A DNA stretch of 64,000 bases, from positions 1,550,001 to 1,614,000 of the forward strand of contig NZ_PGEZ01000001.1 in assembly GCF_002797495.1 (NCBI RefSeq), read 5' to 3'. Position numbers and translations under genes: made by a program. This document shows, one piece after another, positions 17,749 to 26,040 of this stretch; the first letter of the stretch is position 1; the number at the start of each line of letters is the position of its first letter. Under the pieces are notes generated by a model. The model did no database searches, had not been told where the DNA came from, and was given only the letters and a program-made list of their open reading frames with translations. The stretch is from Mumia flava. Lineage in GTDB: Bacteria > Actinomycetota > Actinomycetes > Propionibacteriales > Nocardioidaceae.

Positions 17749-19011
17749 TCAGGCGCCGGCGGCCGCAGCGGCGATGTCGCGGCGGGAGAAGCCGCCGTCG
17801 ATCACGACCAGATCCACCCCTGCGTACGCGCGCCGGCGGGCGTCGGCGAGATCGGTGCCGGTCGCCGTCACAGCCAGGACGCGACCACCCGCGGTGACCA
17901 GCTGGCCGTCGGCGTCGAGCGCGGTCCCGGCGTGGATCACGTCGACGCCGTCGAGCGCGTCGGCAGCATCCACCCCCGTGATCCGGTCGCCCTTGCGCGG
18001 CGACGCCGGGTAGCCCTGTGCCGCGACCACCACGGTGACCGCCGCGCCGTCGCGCCACACGGGCAGACCGACCTCGGCGAGCGTGCCGGTCGCGGCGCCG
18101 TGCAACAGCGCCGACAGCGGCGTCTCGAGCAGCGCGAGCAGCGCCTGGGTCTCCGGATCGCCGAAGCGTGCGTTGAACTCGACCACCCGTACGCCCCGGC
18201 TGGTCAGCGCCAGCCCCGCGTACAGCAGGCCGGTGAACGGTGTCCCGCGACGCGCCATCTCGTCGACGGTCGGCTGGAGCACGCGAGCCGTCACCTCGGC
18301 GACGAGGTCGTCGGGCGCCCACGGCAGGGGGGTGTACGCGCCCATGCCGCCGGTGTTCGGGCCGGCGTCGTCGTCGTAGGCGCGCTTGAAGTCCTGGGCC
18401 GGCTGGAGCGGGACCACGGTCGCGCCGCCCGCCTCGCTGTAGCCGCACAGCGCGAACAGCGACACCTCCGGCCCGTCGAGGAACTCCTCGATCACGACCC
18501 GGTCGCACCCCTGCGCGTGCGCGAGCGCCGCGTCGCGGTCCTCGGTGACGACGACGCCCTTGCCGGCGGCGAGCCCGTCGTCCTTCACGACGTACGGCGG
18601 CCCGAACGCGTCGAGCGCGGCCTCGGCCTCCTCGGCGGTCTCGCAGACGCGGGCCATCGCCGTCGGCACCTCGGCCGCCGCCATCACCTGCTTGGCGAAC
18701 GCCTTCGACCCCTCCAGCGCGGCGGCTTCGCCCGACGGTCCGAAGACCGCGATCCCGCGATCCCGGACCGCATCCGCGACCCCGGCGACCAGCGGTGCCT
18801 CCGGCCCGACCACCACGAGGTCGACGCCCAGACCTTCGGCGAGGTCGGCGACCGCCTCCCCGTCGAGCGGGTCGACGTCGTGGAGCGCGGCGACGGCGGC
18901 GATCCCCGGGTTCCCGGGTGCGGCGTGCACCTCGTCGACGGACGGGTCGCGGGAGAGGGCGAGCGCCAGCGCGTGCTCGCGGCCGCCGGTGCCGATCACG
19001 AGGGTCTTCAC
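17749..19011 (-). CDS. purD: Phosphoribosylamine-glycine ligase
   Basis: ATP-grasp enzyme joining phosphoribosylamine and glycine, step two of purine synthesis. 420 residues, starting V-K-T-L-V-I-G-T-G-G-R-E-H-A-L-A-L. G-P-S-G-E-A-A-A-L-E-G-S-K-A-F-A-K near 101-117, Y-V-V-K-D-D-G-L-A-A-G-K-G near 147-159, and R-F-G-D-P-E-T-Q near 285 are hallmark segments. GTG at 19011 is set by the canonical N-terminus; the frame open upstream is not coding. Confidence 0.96.
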   Translation of the reverse strand: MKTLVIGTGGREHALALALSRDPSVDEVHAAPGNPGIAAVAALHDVDPLDGEAVADLAEGLGVDLVVVGPEAPLVAGVADAVRDRGIAVFGPSGEAAALEGSKAFAKQVMAAAEVPTAMARVCETAEEAEAALDAFGPPYVVKDDGLAAGKGVVVTEDRDAALAHAQGCDRVVIEEFLDGPEVSLFALCGYSEAGGATVVPLQPAQDFKRAYDDDAGPNTGGMGAYTPLPWAPDDLVAEVTARVLQPTVDEMARRGTPFTGLLYAGLALTSRGVRVVEFNARFGDPETQALLALLETPLSALLHGAATGTLAEVGLPVWRDGAAVTVVVAAQGYPASPRKGDRITGVDAADALDGVDVIHAGTALDADGQLVTAGGRVLAVTATGTDLADARRRAYAGVDLVVIDGGFSRRDIAAAAAGA

Positions 19012-19076
19012 GGGCGACCAGCCTACGGGGTCGCGCGGCCGAGGCGGGGATGCGTCTCGAAGCGACCCGTGACAAC

Positions 19077-19095
19077 GTGACACACTCACTGTTAC
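19077..19095. promoter_or_regulatory. TetR-like operator candidate and promoter upstream of the diiron oxygenase gene
   Basis: GTGACA-N7-TGTTAC is a near-perfect 6+6 palindrome (one mismatch) in a locally AT-richer stretch about 70 bases upstream of the ATG at 19165; an additional GTGACA lies at 19070. TACATT at 19093-19098 could be the -10 element, overlapped by the palindrome. No TetR gene is adjacent in the window. Confidence 0.4.
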
Positions 19096-19164
19096 ATTGC
19101 GATTGACCGATGCTGTCACCCCCCGTTCACGCCGCTGCACGCGGCGCCGAGGAGGCCGATCGAG

Positions 19165-20112
19165 ATGACCGTGACCGAGACCCGTCACGCGCACACCGAC
19201 GCCGAGCGGATCGCCGCCCAGCGCGAGGAGTCCGGTCGCCGGCTGCTCCGATCCGCGGCGACCCTGTCCTACGACCCGCTCGTCGACCTCGACTGGGACG
19301 CCCCGCTCGATCCGGACCGGTTCTACGTCCCGCCGCACCGCATCTCGCTGTACGGCACGCCGCTGTGGGACTCGATGTCGCTCGAGCAGCGGATCGACCT
19401 CTCGCGCTACGAGCTCGCGAGCGTCGCCTCGATGGGGATCTGGTTCGAGACGATCCTCATGCAGATGCTGATCCGCCGGACCTACGACGCCGACCCGACG
19501 AGCGCGAACGTCCAGTTCAGCTACACCGAGATCGGCGACGAGTGCCGCCACTCGGTGATGTTCGGCAAGCTGATCGACAAGGTCGGCGCCCGCTACTACC
19601 GACCGGGCACGCTGCTCCACGCCGGCGGACGGTTCCTCAAGACCACCTCGAACGGCGCGATGTGCTTCGCCGGGGCCCTGTTCGTCGAGGAGATCCTCGA
19701 CCAGCTCCAGCGTGAGGCCGCCGCGGACGAGTCGCTGCAGCCGCTGGTCCGCGGCGTCTCGCACGTCCACGTCGTGGAGGAGGCGCGGCACATGCGCTTC
19801 GCGCGGGAGGAGGCCGCGATCGAGTACGCCGCCCAGGGCCCCGTCACGAAGCGCCGCTCACGGTTCGTGATCGCCGCCGCCGCCTACCTGTCCTCGGTCC
19901 ACCTGATCCACCCCCGGGCCTACGCCGACGCGGGCCTGGACCCGAAGCACGCCTGGAAGGTGGCGCGCGCCAACCCGCACGCCCGTGCGACCCGCGCCTG
20001 GGCGGCCCGCCGGGTCCGGGCGAGCCTGGAGGACATCGACATGATCGGCGGTCCGAGCGCGACGCTGTGGCGCCGTGCGGGGCTGCTCGACGACGTCGAG
20101 GCAGCTGCGTGA
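19165..20112 (+). CDS. AurF-type diiron oxygenase
   Basis: 315 residues of the AurF family, named after the p-aminobenzoate N-oxygenase. A full set of likely iron ligands is visible: Glu95 (GIWFETIL), Glu126 and His129 (EIGDECRH), Glu175 (ALFVEEIL), His202 and Glu206-x-x-His209 (HVHVVEEARHM). Substrate is unknown; N-oxygenation of an amine is only one possibility. The gene starts at ATG 19165 with GGAGG (GGCGCCGAGGAGGCC) upstream, and overlaps the next gene by GTGA. A TetR-like palindrome precedes it. Confidence 0.92.
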   Translation: MTVTETRHAHTDAERIAAQREESGRRLLRSAATLSYDPLVDLDWDAPLDPDRFYVPPHRISLYGTPLWDSMSLEQRIDLSRYELASVASMGIWFETILMQMLIRRTYDADPTSANVQFSYTEIGDECRHSVMFGKLIDKVGARYYRPGTLLHAGGRFLKTTSNGAMCFAGALFVEEILDQLQREAAADESLQPLVRGVSHVHVVEEARHMRFAREEAAIEYAAQGPVTKRRSRFVIAAAAYLSSVHLIHPRAYADAGLDPKHAWKVARANPHARATRAWAARRVRASLEDIDMIGGPSATLWRRAGLLDDVEAAA

Positions 20113-20480
20113 GCCACGGCGACGCCGTACGCGGCGGGCTCGGCGACCAGCACGAGGTGCACGAGTCCGAGGTCGCCGCGTACCGCGGGCCGTGCGTGCT
20201 CGTCGCCCCGGACCGCGGGGACGGCGCACCGGAGCCGGTGACGGCTCAGGTGACGCTCTCCGGGTTCGTCCAGCCGATCGACGGTGCCTACCACTGGCAG
20301 GGCCGGCTCCAGCCCGACGAGCAGGTGACCGCGCTGGCCGCACGGGTCGGGCGCAAGCCGCTCGCCGTCCACCTCCCGGGTGGCGATCCCGTCACCGCGC
20401 GGCTGGGCGAGCGCAATCCCTGGGGCGGGTACCGGATCAGCGGCACCGGCACGCCCCCGTACATCTCGCCGGAAGACTGA
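20109..20480 (+). CDS. DUF4873 domain-containing protein
   Basis: 123 residues starting V-S-H-G-D-A-V-R-G. The core resembles DUF4873: L-S-G-F-V-Q-P-I-D-G-A-Y-H-W-Q-G-R-L near residues 55-72 and G-Y-R-I-S-G-T-G-T-P-P-Y near the C-terminus. The domain occurs in actinobacteria alone or fused to flavin monooxygenases. The GTG overlaps the stop of the AurF-like gene, so the two products are probably made in fixed ratio and may act together (inference). Biochemical role not established. Confidence 0.75.
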   Translation: MSHGDAVRGGLGDQHEVHESEVAAYRGPCVLVAPDRGDGAPEPVTAQVTLSGFVQPIDGAYHWQGRLQPDEQVTALAARVGRKPLAVHLPGGDPVTARLGERNPWGGYRISGTGTPPYISPED

Positions 20481-20513
20481 CCGACCCCGCGCTCCACACC
20501 GTACGATCCTCCG

Positions 20514-23500
20514 GTGCCCCCCGAAGCCGAGCCGCGCCGTCCCCGGCGTCTCCTCACGGCCCTGCTGCTCGTCGTTCTGATCGGCGCGCTGCTCGCGACG
20601 GGGGCAGGCGTCGCCGCGGTGCTCGACGACGCGCTCGGCATCGCGAACACCCCGGCGGACATCCCGGCCGAGGACCCCACGGCAGCGCCCGAGCGGGTCG
20701 CGTCGCCTCTCCCGACGCTGGACGTCGTCACGTATCCGGCTGACGACGTGCCGATCGCCGCCGCTGCCGAGGACCTGTCCGACGCGATCGCCGAACGGGG
20801 CGGCGCACCGCCGCGCCTGGAGACGTACGACCCCGAGCGCGGCGGCGCGGCGCGCCCGGCGGCCGACGGCGAGGCGACGCTGCTGGTGACGGTGGGGACG
20901 ATCCCCGCCGACCCGAGCCCCGAGGCGTACCGGCTCACGACGACCTCCGGCGACCACAGCCTCGAGACGGCCACCACCGCCGGCGCCGTCGTCGCGGTGC
21001 AGACCTACGCCGACCGCATCCGGTCGGCGCGGCCGGCCTTCCCCACGTCCGAGGACGGCACGGTGACCGCGCCGCGGATGGGCACGCGACTCATCGACGC
21101 CGGCGCCGTCGGGTTCGACGACGACCCCGCACGGTTCGCGGAGGGCGACGACTACTCGCTCAACACCGACGTCGTCGCCTCCGCCGTCCTGCCGGACGCG
21201 CCGTACGTCGACGCAGCTGCCGTCGACGACATCGCGCAGCAGTTCCACGACCTCGTCGACCACGCGCTCTCCCGCGGCTACAACGGCGTCGTGGTGCCCG
21301 GGTTCCTCGAGTACGTGACCTTCCGCGACGTCGGCGACGGCCACGCCGTCTACCCCGAGGGCGACCCGCACGTCGCACGCGCCGAGGCGATGGTCGACGC
21401 GTTCGCGCCGGTCTGGCAGTACGCGGCCGACCAGGGCCTGCAGGTGTACTTCCTCACCGACATGCTCGCGGTCTCCCCGCCGCTGCGCGACTACCTCGAC
21501 GCGCAGGGCCACGCGATCGACGACCCGGCGTTCTGGACCGTCTACCAGGCGGGGATGCGCGAGCTGCTCGAGGCGATGCCGTTCGCGTCCGGCACGATGA
21601 TCCGCGTCGGGGAGGGCGGTTCGGCGTACGCGCTGGACGGCTGGGACTACTCCTCCGAGCTCGCCGTGACCACGGCACCCGCCGTACGGACGATGCTGCG
21701 CGCGCTCCTCGAGGTCGCCGACGAGACCGACGTCGACGTGATCTTCCGGACCTGGACGGTCGGGGTCGGCCCGGTCGGTGACCTGCACACCAACCCCGCC
21801 TCGTACGACGCGGTGCTCGGCGATCTCGACGACCCGCACCTCGTGGTGTCGACGAAGCTCGTCGCCGGCGACTTCTACAGCCACCTCCCGCTGAACCCGA
21901 CGCTCGAGCGCGGCACCCAGCGACGGATCGTCGAGCTGCAGGCACGCCGCGAGTTCGAAGGGCTCGGGGCGCTGCCCGACGACCTGGGCGACCTCACGCA
22001 GACCGCGCTGGACCACTTCCTCGACGCGAACCCGAACGTCGAGGGCGTCTGGACGTGGGCGCAGGGCGGCGGCCCGCTGTACGCAGGCCCGCGCTCGCTG
22101 TACCTGCGCGACGGGTTCTGGCAGCTCGCGGACCTGAACGTCTACGTCGCCGGCCGGCTCGCCGCCGATCCCGGCACCGACCCCGGCGAGGCCACCGCGG
22201 ACTGGGTGCGGCAGACCTTCTCCGCCGACCCGCAGACGGTGCGGACACTCGGCGAGGCGTTCGCCCTGTCGCGGGAGGCGATCACCGACGGCCTCTACAT
22301 CGGCCCCTACGCAGACCAGAGCGTCAAGGCCCTCGGCCTCGAACCGCCGCCGATGATGTGGATCTTCGAGTGGGACCTCGTCACCGGCGACAGCGCGTCG
22401 CTCGGCGCGATCTACCACGTCTCGCGCGACGCGATCGACGAGGCGATCGCGGAGGGCGAGCAGGCAGCGCAGGCGGCGTCGAGGATGCGGCTGCTGGTCG
22501 AGGACACCGACCCGGCGACCTGGCGCGACCCCGCTCTGCGCCAGGAGCTCGTCGACAACCTCGCGTACGAGGAGAACCTCGTCGCCACCCTCACCGCGTA
22601 CCGCGCCACCGTGCTGCGCCACCGCCAGTGGCTCGACACCGGATCGTCCGAGGCCCGGACCGCGTGGGAGGACGCGCGCGCGACGTACGAGACCGAGCGC
22701 GCCGCGCACGTCGCGCGCTACGGCGACGACCTCGACCAACCGGCGTACAACTTCACGGCGGCCGAGATCGGGACCGTCCGGGCCGACCGCGACCCGGCGA
22801 TGGCCTGGGCCGCGCGGGTGCTCCTCGCCCTCGTCGTGGTCGTCGGCGCCCTCGCGCTGGCGCTGCGCCGGCGCCGGGCACCCGGTATCGCGGCGGTCCG
22901 CGCGCTCGGGATCGGCGCGGTCGCACCCTGGCGGCTGCGCGGGCCCGCGCCGACGCGCATCGACGCGATCGCGGTGTGGGCGTTGCCGGCGGCGCTGCTG
23001 GTCGCGAGCCGCGCGACGCTCACATGGTTCGCGGCGCCGGCGCACCTGCTGGTCACGCTCGGCTCGTGGCTGCTGTTCGTCGGGGTCGCGCGACTGCTCG
23101 TCGGGCGACGCGACCCGTACGCGCTCTGGGCGGCGCTGGGCGGCGTCGCGGTGCTGCGGACGGTCGTGCTGCTGCTCGCGCTGATCCTGCGCGGGCCCGG
23201 TCGCTACTGGCTGGAGTTCTGGACCGACCCCGAGGCGCGCAGTCTGTACGTGACGATCGCGTTCGCGGCGTTCTGCTGGCTCTTCGTGGCGGCGACCGTG
23301 GTGCTGCGGAACGCGTACGGCCTCGGGTGGGCCGGCGGGAGCGGCCGGGTGCTGCTCGCGGCGGCGGCGCCGCTGCTGGTCCTCGGGGCTCTCGTCGGCG
23401 CGGTCGGCCTCGAGGACGCGCTGACCGTGTGGAACGACCAGATGGCGCTGCTGCCGTGGGGCCTGTCGCGCATCCTCGGGATCACGGTGCACCTGGGGAT

Positions 23501-23612
23501 CCCCACGTGGCTGCCGTGGGCGGCCTGCGGACTGGGCGCCGCGCTCGCGCTCCTCGGCGCCGGCGTCCTGGCGCTCACCAGGTCACGCGGTGCGCCTCCC
23601 GCCAACGCCTGA
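20514..23612 (+). CDS. Large membrane protein with an exported glycoside-hydrolase-like domain and a C-terminal polytopic domain
   Basis: 1032 residues. Residues 13-37 form one transmembrane helix; about 60-150 look like the small alpha/beta domain that precedes the barrel in GH20, GH67 and GH84 enzymes (A-A-A-E-D-L-S-D-A-I-A-E-R-G-G ... T-T-A-G-A-V-V-A-V-Q-T-Y-A-D). Residues 160-740 look like a TIM-barrel hydrolase: R-G-Y-N-G-V-V-V-P-G-F-L-E-Y, T-M-I-R-V-G-E-G-G (Glu367), V-S-T-K-L-V-A-G-D-F-Y, N-P-N-V-E-G-V-W-T-W-A-Q. From about 764 there are seven or so hydrophobic helices. Family assignment is inference; I cannot identify catalytic residues securely. GTG 20514 has TACGAT 6 bases before it (leaderless). 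Its 3' end overlaps the convergent gene by 38 bases. Confidence 0.75.
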   Translation: MPPEAEPRRPRRLLTALLLVVLIGALLATGAGVAAVLDDALGIANTPADIPAEDPTAAPERVASPLPTLDVVTYPADDVPIAAAAEDLSDAIAERGGAPPRLETYDPERGGAARPAADGEATLLVTVGTIPADPSPEAYRLTTTSGDHSLETATTAGAVVAVQTYADRIRSARPAFPTSEDGTVTAPRMGTRLIDAGAVGFDDDPARFAEGDDYSLNTDVVASAVLPDAPYVDAAAVDDIAQQFHDLVDHALSRGYNGVVVPGFLEYVTFRDVGDGHAVYPEGDPHVARAEAMVDAFAPVWQYAADQGLQVYFLTDMLAVSPPLRDYLDAQGHAIDDPAFWTVYQAGMRELLEAMPFASGTMIRVGEGGSAYALDGWDYSSELAVTTAPAVRTMLRALLEVADETDVDVIFRTWTVGVGPVGDLHTNPASYDAVLGDLDDPHLVVSTKLVAGDFYSHLPLNPTLERGTQRRIVELQARREFEGLGALPDDLGDLTQTALDHFLDANPNVEGVWTWAQGGGPLYAGPRSLYLRDGFWQLADLNVYVAGRLAADPGTDPGEATADWVRQTFSADPQTVRTLGEAFALSREAITDGLYIGPYADQSVKALGLEPPPMMWIFEWDLVTGDSASLGAIYHVSRDAIDEAIAEGEQAAQAASRMRLLVEDTDPATWRDPALRQELVDNLAYEENLVATLTAYRATVLRHRQWLDTGSSEARTAWEDARATYETERAAHVARYGDDLDQPAYNFTAAEIGTVRADRDPAMAWAARVLLALVVVVGALALALRRRRAPGIAAVRALGIGAVAPWRLRGPAPTRIDAIAVWALPAALLVASRATLTWFAAPAHLLVTLGSWLLFVGVARLLVGRRDPYALWAALGGVAVLRTVVLLLALILRGPGRYWLEFWTDPEARSLYVTIAFAAFCWLFVAATVVLRNAYGLGWAGGSGRVLLAAAAPLLVLGALVGAVGLEDALTVWNDQMALLPWGLSRILGITVHLGIPTWLPWAACGLGAALALLGAGVLALTRSRGAPPANA

Positions 23613-24339
23613 GCAGGTCCGGGTCGCCGTCGACTTCGAGGTCGTCGCAGCGGTTCCACAGGGCGAGGTCGAGCGCGGTCACGGTGCCGGAGAACGTCGC
23701 GTCGGCCGCGTCCGGGTCGGCTCCGGCGGTGATCGCGAGGCGCTCGCCGACGTGGATCGTCCAGGACGCCGGCACATCGGTCGGGACGACAGCGATGGTC
23801 TCGTCGCCGCCGGCGAACATCCGCGACGGGCGCCGGGTCAGGAAACCGCGGAGCAGCTCGTCGATCCCGTCGGCCGCCACGTCGGCCTCGAGCGCGACCT
23901 CGTCAGCGCGAGGCGTACGACCGAGCGCGGCCGCGACCGCGTCCACGGCGTGCACCGTCGTCTCGTGGCACTGCCGCCGGGCCCAGAAGATCCGCGCCGG
24001 CGGCGGGTCCGCCAGGAACACGTACGCCTCGAGGTCGTCGCTCGCCTCGCCGATCGCGTCGAGCAGCGGGTCGACCCCGGCGAGGAGGTAGCCGACCGGA
24101 TCGGCTCCCGCCGCGGACCGCGCCTCCTCCTCGGTCGGCTCGTCGTGCGGCCGGCCGGCGAGGTGACCCGTCGCCCACCGGTGCACCATCGCCTGGTGTG
24201 CGAGCAGGTCGGCGACCGTCCAGCCGGGACAGGTCGGCACCGGTGTCGCGAGTCCGGCGCGGCCCGCCTCCGAGGCGAGCAGGTCGGCGGCGGCACGGAT
24301 CTGCGCGGCGTAGCGGTCGACGGCGAGCAGCTCGGTCAT
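23575..24339 (-). CDS. Maleylpyruvate isomerase family mycothiol-dependent enzyme (DinB-like MDMPI)
   Basis: 254 residues. N-terminal DinB-like domain with T-C-P-G-W-T-V-A-D-L-L-A-H-Q-A-M-V-H-R-W near 37-56 and a second metal-site His in C-H-E-T-T-V-H-A-V-D near 123-132; the three His positions (49, 124, 128 by count) fit the zinc site of MDMPI. The C-terminal MDMPI domain follows (V-G-E-R-L-A-I-T...F-S-G-T-V-T-A-L-D-L-A-L-W-N-R). Family members isomerise or conjugate substrates using mycothiol, but many are uncharacterised. Overlaps the convergent membrane-protein gene by 38 bases. Upstream are two 101-base repeats. Confidence 0.88.
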   Translation of the reverse strand: MTELLAVDRYAAQIRAAADLLASEAGRAGLATPVPTCPGWTVADLLAHQAMVHRWATGHLAGRPHDEPTEEEARSAAGADPVGYLLAGVDPLLDAIGEASDDLEAYVFLADPPPARIFWARRQCHETTVHAVDAVAAALGRTPRADEVALEADVAADGIDELLRGFLTRRPSRMFAGGDETIAVVPTDVPASWTIHVGERLAITAGADPDAADATFSGTVTALDLALWNRCDDLEVDGDPDLLRRWREAHRVTW

Positions 24340-24347
24340 GCGCGCAT

Positions 24348-24620
24348 CCTGTCAGGCCTGACGGTCTGCCCAGCCAACTGGGGAGACCATCACCTGGCCC
24401 GGGAAACCATCAGGGCCCGGTGCGAAACTCCGTAGCCGGCTACGGAGACCTGTCAGGCCTGACGGTCTGCCCAGCCAACTGGGGAGACCATCACCTGGCG
24501 CGGGAAACCATCAGGGCCCGGTGCGGAACTCCGTAGCCGGCTACGGAGACCGCCACCGGGCGAACCGGAGTTACGGAGACCGCCACCGGCGAACCGGAGT
24601 GCCGGAGACCGCCACAGACC
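24348..24620. repeat. Two 101-bp direct repeats, each with a perfect 20-bp palindrome, then 29-30 bp decaying repeats
   Basis: Copy 1 runs 24348-24448 and copy 2 24449-24549, differing at only a few bases. Each ends with CTCCGTAGCCGGCTACGGAG (24428-24447 and 24529-24548), a perfect palindrome. Two further short units (TACGGAGACCGCCACCGG...GAACCGGAG) of 29-30 bases follow to about 24600, then GCCGGAGACCGCCAC. The block occupies the region between purA and the MDMPI gene on the same strand. It has no coding sequence that I can support. Confidence 0.9.
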
Positions 24621-24635
24621 GGTCGCGCAGCGGAC

Positions 24636-25919
24636 TCAGACCAGGTCGTGCAGCACGACCGCCTGGTCGCGACCCGGGCCGACGCCGATCACCGAGATCC
24701 GCGACCCGGACAGCTCCTCGACCCGGCGTACGTAGGCCTGCGCGTTGACCGGCAGATCCTCGAACGAACGGGCGTCCGAGATGTCCTCGTCCCAGCCCGG
24801 CAGCTCCTCGTACACGGGCGTGGCGTGGTGGAAGTCGGTCTGGTTCACCGGCATCTCGTCGTGCCGCACCCCGTCGACGTCGTAGGCGACGCAGACGGGG
24901 ATGGTCTCGAGACCCGTGAGGACGTCGAGCTTGGTGAGCACGAAGTCGGTCACGCCGTTGACCCGTGCGGCGTAGCGCGCGACGACCGCGTCGTACCAGC
25001 CGCACCGGCGCGGACGACCCGTCGTCGTGCCGTACTCGCCGCCCGCATCGCGGAGGAAGTCGCCGGAGTCGTCGAACAGCTCGGTCGGGAACGGACCCTC
25101 GCCGACGCGGGTGGCGTAGGCCTTGACGATCCCGATCACGCGCTCGATCGCCGTCGGAGCGATCCCCGACCCGGTCGCCGCGCCGCCGGCGGTCGCCGAG
25201 GAGGAGGTCACGAACGGGTACGTGCCGTGGTCGACGTCGAGCATCGTCGCCTGCCCGGCCTCGAGCAGCACGACCTTGTCGTCGGTCAGTGCCTCGTGCA
25301 GCAGCAGCCCGGTGTCCGCGACGTACGGAGCGAGCCGGTCGGCGTACGACAGCAGGTCGTCGACGACCTCCTCGACGGTCACGGCACGGCGGTTGTAGAC
25401 CTTGGTGAGGATCTGGTTCTTCAGGTCGAGCGCGGCCTCGACCTTCTGGGTCAGGATCTTCTCGTCGAAGAGGTCCTGGACGCGAATCCCCTGGCGGTTC
25501 ATCTTGTCGGCGTACGTGGGGCCGATGCCCCGCCCGGTCGTGCCGATCTTGCGGGAGCCGAGGAACCGCTCGGTGGTCTTGTCGAGCACCTTGTTGTACT
25601 CCGGGATCACGTGGGCGCTCGCACTCACCCGCAGCCGCGAGGTGTCGATCCCGCGCGCCTCGAGCCCGTCGATCTCCTCGAACAGGACACCGACGTCGAC
25701 GACGACGCCGTTGCCGATCACCGGGACGACCCCCGGGGTGAGGATGCCGCTCGGGAGGAGGTGGAGGGCGTACTTCTCGCTGCCGATCACCACCGTGTGG
25801 CCCGCGTTGTTGCCGCCGTTGAACTTCACGACGTAGTCGACGCGGCTGCCGAGCAGGTCGGTCGCCTTCCCCTTCCCCTCGTCACCCCACTGGGCTCCGA
25901 CGATCACGACTGCGGGCAT
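24636..25919 (-). CDS. purA: Adenylosuccinate synthetase
   Basis: GTP-dependent ligation of IMP and aspartate, first committed step to AMP. 427 residues; [11 protein letters not shown] near the N-terminus is the GTP-binding loop, N-A-G-H-T-V near 36, G-T-T-G-R-G-I-G-P near 125, and [10 protein letters not shown] near 298. ATG 25919 gives the standard [15 protein letters not shown] start; a GTG at 25931 would add four residues. A GC hairpin at about 25948-25970 lies in the leader. Confidence 0.96.
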   Translation of the reverse strand: MPAVVIVGAQWGDEGKGKATDLLGSRVDYVVKFNGGNNAGHTVVIGSEKYALHLLPSGILTPGVVPVIGNGVVVDVGVLFEEIDGLEARGIDTSRLRVSASAHVIPEYNKVLDKTTERFLGSRKIGTTGRGIGPTYADKMNRQGIRVQDLFDEKILTQKVEAALDLKNQILTKVYNRRAVTVEEVVDDLLSYADRLAPYVADTGLLLHEALTDDKVVLLEAGQATMLDVDHGTYPFVTSSSATAGGAATGSGIAPTAIERVIGIVKAYATRVGEGPFPTELFDDSGDFLRDAGGEYGTTTGRPRRCGWYDAVVARYAARVNGVTDFVLTKLDVLTGLETIPVCVAYDVDGVRHDEMPVNQTDFHHATPVYEELPGWDEDISDARSFEDLPVNAQAYVRRVEELSGSRISVIGVGPGRDQAVVLHDLV

Positions 25920-26040
25920 GGAGGGCACCACCTGCGAACATGCGACAAGCCCCGGATCCTGGGGCTCTTACCGTCGCAGTCTAGCGAACCCGCTGCGGCG
26001 GTACGGATGCCCGTGGGGACCGCCGTGGTACACCGATGAC

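Noticed and set aside
19920-23492. Uninterrupted 1190-codon frame on the minus strand
   Set aside because: It is antisense to the strongly supported AurF, DUF4873 and giant membrane protein genes; composition is Arg/Gly/Asp-rich low complexity as expected from GC-rich shadow frames.
25947-25972. Hairpin in the purA leader as a riboswitch or attenuator
   Set aside because: Stem AGCCCC/GGGGCT is only 6-7 bases; no conserved purine aptamer elements are visible.
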